A DNA stretch of 7,141 nt from an uncultured Pirellulales bacterium (GCA_947258835.1 CAMYJY010000101.1:1-7141), one strand, 5' to 3'. Counted from the stretch's first letter, positions 1-5,853 are shown. Numbers and translations are program-made. Notes: generated by a model from the letters alone, not told the origin.

Positions 1-1140
1 GAGGGGTTTCAGGCAACGCGCGGCCAGGAAAAACCCTCGACCGCTGCGGTTGTTGGTGCGCTCTCGCTCGCTCAGGCCTGGCTGGCTGAGGATCGGGCCG
101 CGGAAGCGCTGGCCGTGCTCGAGGATCCCCGTCTGGGGCCCCTGACGTTGTGGCAAAAAAAATCTGCTCTTACGCAACAAGACGGGCTGGTTTTGGAAAT
201 CTTGAAGACCGCCTTTCGCGCCCTGGTGGCGGTCGATCCCCCTCAGCAAAAAAAGGCCCAGCAACTGCTACAAGCCCTGGAGGATCAGTGCGGCCAGGGC
301 AAGCCGGGACGTGACAAGCTATTCGCCATCTACTTCAGTTTGGGCGTCGGTCTGCAACGCCAACAGCTGGCCGCGGCCGGTCCAGCCGACCGAGCGGATC
401 AAGTGGCCGCTGTGTTGGAAGATTTGCTGCAACGTGTTCGTGCGCAGGCGGGAGGCGATACAAGTTGGCAGAGCCAACATTGGATTGCCCACACGCATCT
501 GCAGCTAGCCCACGGGCTCAGCGGCCCAGCCGCTCAAGAACACTACCGGCAAGCGGCCCAGTCTTATCGTGCCTTGTTGGATCAGGCCCAACAGCCCGGT
601 TTTGCCCCCAGCCCCACCGCCGTTTTGGCCGTCAAAAAACGCTGGGGGGATTGCCTGTTGGCGACAGAAAATTTTCAGCAGGCTGTGGAGCAATACGTCG
701 AGATTTTGCGGAATAAGCCTCAATTGCTCGAACTGCAGCAGGCAGCCGCCCAAGCCCTCCAGGCTTGGGGGCTGAGCGAACGGCGACTCGATAAAATAGA
801 CGAGGCGATTCACGGTCGCCCGCACGACCCGAAGCATCCTGTTTGGGGTTGGCTGCGGATCGCCAAACTGGCCGACAATGCCAAACGGCGCGAGGTCCGA
901 AAATTTGGTCAAGGCAGCCCGCAGGCGGAAAAATATCACGATATCTTTTTTGCGGCGCGGCTGCAAATCGCGGCAGCGCGGGTTGCTGCCGCTCAGTTTG
1001 TGTCCGTTCCGCAGCGCGCGCAGCAGCTGCGCCAGGCGCGGCAACAACTAAATATCATGCACAGACTGTATCCCGACCTCGGCGGTCCGCGGTGGCAGGA
1101 TAAGTATCTCGAGTTAATCGAAAAAGTAGCAGAGCCTTAG
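1..1140 (+). CDS. TPR-like helical repeat protein, 3' part (5' end outside the window)
   Basis: The frame is open from the first base to the TAG at 1138-1140, giving at least 379 codons. A GTG at 115 is in frame, but the 38 codons before it read as normal repeat protein (AALSLAQ-like helices, WLAEDRAAEALAVLED), so the gene most likely starts upstream. The protein is rich in Ala, Gln and Leu and is built of amphipathic helix pairs. Two clear TPR-like units are HYRQAAQSYRALLDQ (codons about 181-195) and WGDCLLATENFQQAVEQYVEIL (about 215-236). There is no membrane segment in the visible part. TPR arrays serve as protein-binding scaffolds. The specific partner is unknown. It lies 131 bases upstream of another TPR gene on the same strand and ahead of an ExbB/ExbD operon, which suggests an envelope role (inference). 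The coding sequence contains A8 at 155-162 and A7 at 248-254, but the frame is intact across both. Confidence 0.82.
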   Translation, partial: EGFQATRGQEKPSTAAVVGALSLAQAWLAEDRAAEALAVLEDPRLGPLTLWQKKSALTQQDGLVLEILKTAFRALVAVDPPQQKKAQQLLQALEDQCGQGKPGRDKLFAIYFSLGVGLQRQQLAAAGPADRADQVAAVLEDLLQRVRAQAGGDTSWQSQHWIAHTHLQLAHGLSGPAAQEHYRQAAQSYRALLDQAQQPGFAPSPTAVLAVKKRWGDCLLATENFQQAVEQYVEILRNKPQLLELQQAAAQALQAWGLSERRLDKIDEAIHGRPHDPKHPVWGWLRIAKLADNAKRREVRKFGQGSPQAEKYHDIFFAARLQIAAARVAAAQFVSVPQRAQQLRQARQQLNIMHRLYPDLGGPRWQDKYLELIEKVAEP

Positions 1141-1259
1141 TCTGCTGCCAAATTTGTTGTATTTGAGTCAAATTATTGGAGCGACCAACGGGAGCGGGCC
1201 AACGTCTTCCGAGCGGTAGCTCGCATTGGTTCGAGGCCCGGGCCTCGTTTTCCCTGAGC

Positions 1260-1263
1260 GGAG
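1260..1263 (+). promoter_or_regulatory. Shine-Dalgarno site of the second TPR gene
   Basis: GGAG sits 8 bases before the ATG at 1272. This supports that ATG over the in-frame TTG at 1176, and over the ATG at 1305. Confidence 0.5.
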
Positions 1264-1271
1264 CGATCGAT

Positions 1272-2402
1272 ATGAATTTACCTGTCACAAACCAGCTGAC
1301 CACCATGAGCCGCTGGGCGCTAGCCCACGGTTCTTACGGCAGGGGTCCTGGTGCCGCTCCCCGAAGTCGCCCAGTTGTCTGGCTCTGCCTGGTATTGCCA
1401 TGTTGGGCCCTGTGGCTGCCAGCCTCGGCCGATGCCCAGGGCATTGATCGGGTTCGACGGACGCGGGGAACCGATAGCGGCACCATCACCAAGATTTCAC
1501 CGCTGGCCGTGACGCTCTCGAAAGGCGGCGTGGAAAGCAAGATTCCGGTAGCGGATATTCGCATGATCGATTTTGCCGGCGAACCCGAGGATCTCCGTCC
1601 GGCGCGGTTGGCCGCCACCGCCGGGCGTTATCAAGCCGCCCTGCAGCGGTTGGCAAAAATTCCGCCAGGCAGCATGGAGCGACAGGCGATCCGGCAGGAT
1701 CTCGACTATTGGCAGATGTACTGTCAGGTGCGGTTGGCCGTGGCTGGCCAAGGCCCACTGGAACAGGCGGTCCAAGCCGCCACCAGTTTTCTGAGCACGC
1801 ATCGGGGTAGTTTTCATGTGCCCGCCGCGCTTGAATTGGCCGGGGAAGCCCTGCTGGCCAGTGGCCAGTACGAGGATGCCCGCGCGCAGTTTGCGAAGTT
1901 GGCCCGGGCCAAGGCACCTTACTTTGTGGCCCGGTCGGCCGTCCTCACCGGTATGGCCTGGCAACGTGAAGACGAACACGAATCTGCCATCCAGGAGTTT
2001 GATCGTGCCTTGGCCGCTGCCCAACAAGACGCCTTGGCCCAGCCGCAGCAGTTGGAGGCCACGCTCCACAGGGCCATCAGCCGCTCTGCCCTGGGGCACG
2101 TGCCAGAGGCTACGGAGGTCGTGAAAACGTTGATTGCCCAGACCCCCGCCGAGGATACCCGTTTGTTGGCACGAGCTTACAACGCCCTGGGGGACTGCTA
2201 CCTGCAAAGCGATCAGGCCCAGGCCGCCCGCGACGCTTTTTTACACGTGGATGTGCTGTTTCAGAGTGAACCGGCGGCCCATGCCAAGGCCCTGTACGAA
2301 TTGTCGCGGCTGTGGAATCGCCTGGGGCAAGCCAGTCGGGCCGCGGAGGCCCAGCAGCGTTTGGAAAAAGATTATCCGGAAAGTAAGTGGGCCCGCCCCT
2401 AA
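1272..2402 (+). CDS. Secreted TPR-repeat protein upstream of the ExbB/ExbD operon
   Basis: This is a 376-residue protein of unknown specific function. The start at ATG 1272 is chosen because GGAG lies 8 bases upstream; the frame stays open back to a TTG at 1176. Residues about 12-55 resemble an export signal: basic residues, a hydrophobic core (VVWLCLVLPCWALWL, 35-49) and a cleavage-like ASADA-QG. Residues about 66-103 are beta-rich and glycine-containing (GTITKISPLAVTL, then IPVADIRMIDF), as in small SH3- or Sm-like barrels. The rest is TPR-like helical repeats, clearest at ALELAGEALLASGQYEDARA (186-205), then around 236-250, 300-326 and 341-362. The protein is probably periplasmic. Tol systems carry a periplasmic TPR protein (CpoB/YbgF), so a role beside the downstream channel is plausible. 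That is an analogy, not homology I can prove. Nearly 390 repeat-filled bases separate it from the channel gene, so co-transcription is uncertain. Confidence 0.85.
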   Translation: MNLPVTNQLTTMSRWALAHGSYGRGPGAAPRSRPVVWLCLVLPCWALWLPASADAQGIDRVRRTRGTDSGTITKISPLAVTLSKGGVESKIPVADIRMIDFAGEPEDLRPARLAATAGRYQAALQRLAKIPPGSMERQAIRQDLDYWQMYCQVRLAVAGQGPLEQAVQAATSFLSTHRGSFHVPAALELAGEALLASGQYEDARAQFAKLARAKAPYFVARSAVLTGMAWQREDEHESAIQEFDRALAAAQQDALAQPQQLEATLHRAISRSALGHVPEATEVVKTLIAQTPAEDTRLLARAYNALGDCYLQSDQAQAARDAFLHVDVLFQSEPAAHAKALYELSRLWNRLGQASRAAEAQQRLEKDYPESKWARP

Positions 2403-2434
2403 AATGAGCCGATGGGCCGCCTGGGAGATGTGAG

Positions 2435-2548
2435 ATGTAAGATGTAAGATATTTGATGTGGGGTGTGATTTCTGTAGCTGTAGGCTGGGGCGAAGCCCCA
2501 CCTTGTAGCTGAGGTTGTCTCTCACATCAAATATCACACATCACACAT
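2435..2548. repeat. Imperfect inverted repeat A (arms 2435-2460 and 2523-2548)
   Basis: The arms match at 22 of 26 positions when one is reverse complemented. The innermost 12 bases (ATATTTGATGTG / CACATCAAATAT) match perfectly. The left arm is made of degenerate tandem units of the GAGATGT/AAGATGT type, starting near 2425. The spacer between the arms contains the left arm of repeat B, so A and B interlock. The repeat lies in the gene-free stretch after the TPR gene. No function can be assigned. Confidence 0.75.
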
Positions 2549-2578
2549 AGAAAAAGGTGGGGCTTCGCCCCAGCCTAC
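2480..2578. repeat. Perfect 25-bp inverted repeat B (arms 2480-2504 and 2554-2578)
   Basis: The 25-base arms are exact reverse complements. Each arm also folds on itself: TGGGGC-GAA-GCCCCA at 2486-2500 on the left, and the complementary TGGGGC-TTC-GCCCCA hairpin on the right. The left arm is bracketed by two copies of TGTAGCTG at 2473-2480 and 2504-2511. This GC-rich palindromic style matches dispersed intergenic repeats of the REP type. No transposase is nearby. Confidence 0.82.
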
Positions 2579-2603
2579 TAACTAACTACTAACGGAGAAT
2601 TTT

Positions 2604-2697
2604 GAACCACGACGCAACAACGCAAACAACGTCCACCACAAATTAACAAACGAAAAAATAAGTCCCTGTTCGTCGTCGCGTTGTTTCGTTGTGGTTC
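2604..2697. repeat. Inverted repeat C (arms 2604-2623 and 2678-2697)
   Basis: The two 20-base arms match at 18 positions after reverse complementing. They start with GAACCACGACG on the left and end with CGTTGTGGTTC on the right. The outer AACCACG recalls the repeat at 5731-5760. The 54-base spacer is AC-rich and has no coding signal. Together with A and B, this element fills most of the 2403-2778 gene-free region. Confidence 0.72.
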
Positions 2698-2716
2698 CTG
2701 TGCTCCATACGGGCAG

Positions 2717-2745
2717 TTGGCCTCCGACACGTGACAGGGTAGATT
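2717..2745 (+). promoter_or_regulatory. Candidate sigma70-like promoter for the ExbB/ExbD operon
   Basis: TTGGCC at 2717-2722 (4 of 6 consensus bases) and TAGATT at 2740-2745 (4 of 6) are separated by exactly 17 bases. Transcription would begin near 2752, leaving a leader of about 39 bases before the ATG at 2791. The site lies just after the repeat block. This is motif matching by eye only. Confidence 0.33.
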
Positions 2746-2780
2746 AACAGCCAGTGGGCTGGAACGGGATTTTTTAGGAT

Positions 2781-2785
2781 GGGAG
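2781..2785 (+). promoter_or_regulatory. Shine-Dalgarno site deciding the ExbB-family start
   Basis: GGGAG sits 5 bases before the ATG at 2791. It lies inside the coding sequence if the earlier in-frame ATG at 2779 is used. That earlier ATG has only an abutting AGG, so 2791 is preferred. Confidence 0.5.
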
Positions 2786-2790
2786 TACTT

Positions 2791-3627
2791 ATGGCAGCTT
2801 GTTTTGATTTTGCGTCACGATCGCTGAGGTTTGGCTGCCGCGTTGTACCCGCTGGCTCCATCAGCAGCCTGGTCCAGTGGCCAGCCGCGGTGCGCGGGGC
2901 GGTGCTTTTGCTGGCCGTCTTGCTGGCGACGGGCGCAGCCCACGGCCAGGATGCCGGGGGCGTGGCACCAGCCGGTGCCACGGAAACCGTGGTTTCCGAA
3001 ATTAGCTATCTCTCTTGGGCGGCCAGGTCCTTGGGGTGGTTTTATGGGGCCGTTTTTCTCGGGCTCTCGTTCACGCTGGTGGCGCTGTTTGTGATGAACC
3101 TGCTTACCGCCCGCCGAGAAAATGTCGTGCCCAGCACCCTGATTGCTGAATTTCAGCAGCATTTGCAAGCCAACCAGATGCAGCAGGCCTATGACTTGGC
3201 CAGGAATGATGAATCGTTCCTGGGCCATGTGCTGGCGGCCGGACTGGCCAAGATCTCCTCCGGTTACAATCAGGCCATCGAGGCCATGCAGGAGGTGGGT
3301 GAGGAGGAAAATATGCGGTTGGAACATCGGCTGAGTTATTTGGCACTCATCGGCACGTTGAGTCCCATGATCGGCCTGTTGGGAACCGTCGATGGCATGA
3401 TCAGTTCCTTTAAGCTGATCGCCAATACGGCTACCGGCGCCCCCGATCCACAAGCCCTGGCCCAGGGCATCTCCACGGCACTGTTTACCACTTTTATTGG
3501 ACTGGTACTGGCCATTCCGGCCCTCGCCGCCTACAACCTGCTCCGCAATCGTGTTTCGCGTCTGGTACTCGAAGTGGGCATCGTCAGCGAAAATCTGATG
3601 AGCGGCTTCCAGAACAAACCTCAGTAG
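2791..3627 (+). CDS. MotA/TolQ/ExbB-family proton channel protein
   Basis: This 278-residue inner-membrane protein should be the pentamer-forming channel subunit of a TonB/Tol-type energy-transducing complex. ATG 2791 is preferred for its GGGAG; ATG 2779 would add four residues. Residues 33-52 form an extra N-terminal hydrophobic segment ending AAHGQD, which looks like a signal peptide. Three core membrane segments follow at about 80-105, 182-208 and 228-252. Between the first two lies a cytoplasmic helical domain (110-180). The family signatures are clear: SPMIGLLGTVDGMISSF (191-207) and TALFTTFIGLVLAIPALAAYN (229-249, near the pore). T199 and T234 align with the pore threonines T148 and T181 of E. 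coli ExbB. The position of ExbB Glu176 is Thr229 here. Two ExbD-type genes follow at once, confirming the context. ExbB and TolQ cannot be told apart from this sequence alone. Confidence 0.93.
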   Translation: MAACFDFASRSLRFGCRVVPAGSISSLVQWPAAVRGAVLLLAVLLATGAAHGQDAGGVAPAGATETVVSEISYLSWAARSLGWFYGAVFLGLSFTLVALFVMNLLTARRENVVPSTLIAEFQQHLQANQMQQAYDLARNDESFLGHVLAAGLAKISSGYNQAIEAMQEVGEEENMRLEHRLSYLALIGTLSPMIGLLGTVDGMISSFKLIANTATGAPDPQALAQGISTALFTTFIGLVLAIPALAAYNLLRNRVSRLVLEVGIVSENLMSGFQNKPQ

Positions 3628-3641
3628 GCTGCGAGCTTATC

Positions 3642-4109
3642 ATGCGTATCCGTCCACGAGGTAGTTCCCCGCGCGTGGAAGCTGATCTCACCCCCATGAT
3701 CGATATGACTTTCCAATTGATTGCCTTTTTCATGCTGGTGATCAATTTTTCGGAGGTGGAGCAAGATCAGCGGGTGCAGCTGCCTGCCAGCGAGCTGGCC
3801 AAGCCGCCCGCCGCGCCTTATGAACAGCCCTTCACGATCCATCTCACGCGCTCGGAGCACTATATTTTTGCCGGGAGTGAATTGACCGAATTGGCCCAGC
3901 TCCGGTCCGCCCTGCTGCGAGAGGCTCAAATTATCAAACGCCACACGTCCAAACAACTGGCCGATGTGACCATCATCATCCGAGGAGACAAAAATGCCCC
4001 CACCGGGCAGGTGCAGGAAATTATCCAGATCTGCCAAGCCCTTGAATTCGAAAAATTCGCCCTCCGCGGCAAGCAAAGTGACGTCCCCACGCTATCTCCT
4101 ATACCATGA
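3642..4109 (+). CDS. ExbD/TolR-family biopolymer transport protein, first copy
   Basis: This 155-residue protein should be the single-span partner that sits in the pore of the ExbB-type pentamer and couples ion flow to periplasmic movement. It has a short basic cytoplasmic N-terminus, one membrane helix at about 17-36 and a periplasmic domain at about 45-150. The signature LTPMIDMTFQLIAFFMLV includes Asp21, equivalent to the essential ion-carrying Asp25 of E. coli ExbD. The C-terminal part has the usual family pattern, including VTIIIRGDKNAPTGQVQEII (108-127). It begins 14 bases after the ExbB-type stop, with only a weak GCGAG as possible ribosome site. It overlaps the next gene by 4 bases. 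Length is normal for the family. It differs strongly from the second copy outside the membrane helix. Confidence 0.92.
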   Translation: MRIRPRGSSPRVEADLTPMIDMTFQLIAFFMLVINFSEVEQDQRVQLPASELAKPPAAPYEQPFTIHLTRSEHYIFAGSELTELAQLRSALLREAQIIKRHTSKQLADVTIIIRGDKNAPTGQVQEIIQICQALEFEKFALRGKQSDVPTLSPIP

Positions 4110-4591
4110 AATTCCGCAACACCGAACATCGCGAAACAATTGTCCTGCAGATGACACCGATGATCGACATCGTGTTTCAATTGTTGGTCTTCTTTGTCTT
4201 CACCTTCAAGATTGTGCTACCCGAAGGTGATTTTGATATTCGTATGCCGCCGGCCTCGGCCAGTCAGGCCAGCCCACCCAGTGAAAATCCCCTGTTGATG
4301 GTGCGTTTGCAAGCCGATGACCGGGGCGAATTGGCTGGGGTATGGCTGAACGATAGCGTGCTGGATCCCCCAGCGCCGTTTTATCAACTCCAAGCCCAAA
4401 TTCGCGGTCTGATCGATGACGCGGGGGGCCCTGGCGCGACGGATCAGGAGGTCGAAATCGAAGCCGATTATAATTTGCGCTATCGCTATGCCATCCAGGC
4501 CATCACGGCCATCTCGGGCTATGTCGATAGCGATGGGAAGCAGCATTCCTTGGTGGAACGCGTGCGTTTCGCCCCGCTGATTGAAAAATAG
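4106..4591 (+). CDS. ExbD/TolR-family biopolymer transport protein, second copy
   Basis: This 161-residue protein is a second ExbD-type subunit. The membrane signature QMTPMIDIVFQLLVFFVFTF (15-34) again carries Asp21 in the position of the essential aspartate. After the helix come a Pro/Ser/Ala-rich linker (about 47-62) and a periplasmic domain with VEIEADYNLRYRYAIQAI (about 115-132), the counterpart of the usual strand-helix of the family. Its start codon overlaps the stop of the first copy as ATGA at 4106-4109, and no Shine-Dalgarno site is visible, so translational coupling is likely. Both copies together suggest a heterodimer inside one channel, or alternative complexes (inference). A candidate terminator for the opposite strand covers the last codons. 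No TonB, TolA or Pal gene follows. Confidence 0.92.
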   Translation: MKFRNTEHRETIVLQMTPMIDIVFQLLVFFVFTFKIVLPEGDFDIRMPPASASQASPPSENPLLMVRLQADDRGELAGVWLNDSVLDPPAPFYQLQAQIRGLIDDAGGPGATDQEVEIEADYNLRYRYAIQAITAISGYVDSDGKQHSLVERVRFAPLIEK

Positions 4592-4618
4592 CCGACTCGC
4601 TTTAGAGAGCGTCCGGCT
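4584..4618 (-). terminator. Candidate rho-independent terminator for xerD, overlapping the end of the second exbD-type gene
   Basis: AGCCG (4590-4594) pairs with CGGCT (4614-4618), and CGCT (4598-4601) with AGCG (4608-4611), with a small internal loop between them. Read on the minus strand, the hairpin is followed by ATTTTTC, so it fits a terminator for transcripts coming from xerD, 124 bases away. On the plus strand there is no T-run after the hairpin. Confidence 0.48.
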
Positions 4619-4670
4619 TAGGCTGACAGGATGGATAGCAAAAGTCGTTTGAATTCATTAGACAACCTCT

Positions 4671-4713
4671 GGCGGCTGCGCCGCCCAGGTAGGCTGCGCC
4701 AACCTGGGCTACC
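4671..4713. repeat. Palindromic intergenic repeat in the convergent gap
   Basis: Two adjacent hairpins are visible: GGCGGC-TGC-GCCGCC at 4671-4685, and CCCAGGT / ACCTGGG arms at 4684-4690 and 4702-4708. A competing pairing is GGTAG (4688-4692) with CTACC (4709-4713). It shares GTAGGCTG with the B repeat at 2480. No T-run follows on either side. The rest of the 4592-4741 gap shows no gene. Confidence 0.6.
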
Positions 4714-4741
4714 CCATGCCAGCCTGAGGCGCACGCTCTCT

Positions 4742-5716
4742 TCAGGCCCGCGGGTGATAAGCGGCGTGCACTTGCTTGAGGCGTGTGTGGTCGACGTGCG
4801 TGTAGAGCTGGGTGGTTGCAATACTGGCATGTCCCAGCAGTTCCTGCACGTGACGCAGGTCGGCGCCGCCCGCCAGCAAATGGGTGGCAAAGCTGTGACG
4901 CAGTGCATGGGGGCTGATCTCGGCGGAGACGCCCGCGCGGAGGGCGTATTTTTTGATCAGTTCCCAGATCCTCTCGCGGCGTAGGCCTTGGCCACGCGGC
5001 GAGAGCAAGACGCGATCACTCCGAGGGGTCCGCCGCGCGGCCAGTCGGGGACGCAGTTGGTCCAGATAGCGCTGGGCAGCGCGGACGGCTCGCGACCCGA
5101 TGGGCACCAGCCGCTGCTTGTCGCCCTTGCCGTGGCACTTGCAATAGGCCTCCTGCAGGTTCAGGTCGTGCAAGCGTAGCGAGGCCAATTCCGAAACGCG
5201 GCAACCCGTGGCATACAATAACTCCAACATGGCCAGATCCCGCAAATGAAACGGATCGGCCGGCTGGGGTGCCGCCAACAGCTGGGTGACCTCCGCGTAC
5301 GACAGCACCTGGGGTACCCGTTGCCACAGTTTGGGGGAGGCCAGCAAATCCGCCTGATTGTCGGTAAGGGCCCCTTCTAGTTGGAGGAACTTAAAAAACA
5401 CCTTCAGCGATGCCACATGCCGCGCCACGCTCTTGGGGGCCAGCGACTCCTCCGTCAGCCAGGCCGGATAAGCCGACAAATGGCTGACCGACAGCTGCTG
5501 CCACCGCCGGCCGTCCAGCCACTGAAAAAAACGGGCCAAATCCCGGGCATAGGCCGCTACCGTGTTGGCTGCCAGATGGCACTCGCTACGCAGATAGTCC
5601 GCAAAATCCTCCTGCCACTGCGCGGCCTCCCGCTGGCTTGTCTCACGACGCGGTTTCAAGCGCTGGCCCAGTTTTTTCAAAGTTTTGTCCTGCAGTACGC
5701 CAACCACGGTTGCCAA
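4742..5716 (-). CDS. xerD: Site-specific tyrosine recombinase, XerD type
   Basis: This 324-residue recombinase belongs to the XerC/XerD family, which cuts and rejoins dif sites to resolve chromosome dimers. An N-terminal core-binding domain covers about 33-125 and the catalytic domain about 140-315. All six catalytic residues are present: R173 (ATGCRVSEL), K197 (GKGDKQR), H270 and R273 (SPHALRHSF), H296 (LLGHASIATTQ) and the nucleophile Y305. The motifs LASPKLWQRVPQVLS and the ending LKQVHAAYHPRA resemble XerD more than XerC. The first in-frame start is TTG at 5716, with AAGGAG 4 bases upstream; no ATG occurs until residue 163. GTG at codon 4 is an alternative. With TTG, the protein has a basic N-terminal extension of about 25-30 residues compared with the usual XerD of just under 300. 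It converges with the exbD-type genes and diverges from the acyltransferase. Confidence 0.93.
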   Translation of the reverse strand: MATVVGVLQDKTLKKLGQRLKPRRETSQREAAQWQEDFADYLRSECHLAANTVAAYARDLARFFQWLDGRRWQQLSVSHLSAYPAWLTEESLAPKSVARHVASLKVFFKFLQLEGALTDNQADLLASPKLWQRVPQVLSYAEVTQLLAAPQPADPFHLRDLAMLELLYATGCRVSELASLRLHDLNLQEAYCKCHGKGDKQRLVPIGSRAVRAAQRYLDQLRPRLAARRTPRSDRVLLSPRGQGLRRERIWELIKKYALRAGVSAEISPHALRHSFATHLLAGGADLRHVQELLGHASIATTQLYTHVDHTRLKQVHAAYHPRA

Positions 5717-5720
5717 GTCA

Positions 5721-5726
5721 CTCCTT
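5721..5726 (-). promoter_or_regulatory. Shine-Dalgarno site supporting the TTG start of xerD
   Basis: On the minus strand AAGGAG lies 4 bases before the TTG at 5716-5714. It is the strongest ribosome site in the window. It adjoins the repeat at 5731-5760. Confidence 0.5.
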
Positions 5727-5730
5727 GTCT

Positions 5731-5760
5731 TTCTTCGTATCCTCGTGTCTCCGTGGTTAA
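5731..5760 (-). repeat. Degenerate tandem repeat of the AACCACGGAGACACG type
   Basis: On the minus strand the stretch reads TTAACCACGG and then approximate 8-base units CACGGAGA, CACGAGGA, TACGAAGA. Similar short intergenic tracts are familiar from many bacterial genomes (recollection, not a search). Its AACCACGG (plus strand 5751-5758) is also inverted at 5702-5709 in the first xerD codons. The rest of the 5717-5853 gap shows only an 11-base palindrome (TGCCCTGGGCA, 5765-5775) and no convincing promoter. Confidence 0.6.
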
Positions 5761-5853
5761 CTTATGCCCTGGGCAAGCTAGTTAAAACTGAGTTATTCTG
5801 GAAAGCACCTGAGCACCGAATGACCTGGGTCGACCTTGCCGGTCGCATCAATC

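Noticed and set aside
155..254. A8 and A7 runs in the first TPR gene as programmed frameshift sites
   Set aside because: The frame is open and protein-like on both sides of both runs, and no alternative frame continues usefully.
2403..2778. Possible CRISPR array or small RNA gene in the repeat-rich gap
   Set aside because: The repeats are inverted pairs of different sequences, not regularly spaced direct repeats, and no cas gene is present. A small RNA cannot be argued without expression data.
2815..3453. Minus-strand open frame of 212 codons
   Set aside because: It is antisense to the ExbB-family gene with its family motifs; there is no independent support.
4631..4984. Plus-strand open frame of 117 codons starting with ATG after the exbD-type gene
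   Set aside because: It runs antisense into the conserved C-terminal end of xerD, has no recognisable motif, and its first part lies in the palindromic repeat.
4742..5716. Integrase of a mobile element or integron
   Set aside because: The sequence follows the XerD pattern throughout, including the ending AAYHPRA, and there are no attachment sites, cassettes or phage genes beside it.
5717..5853. dif-like recombination site beside xerD
   Set aside because: I see no pair of 11-base binding arms around a 6-base centre resembling a dif consensus; xer genes are usually not next to dif.
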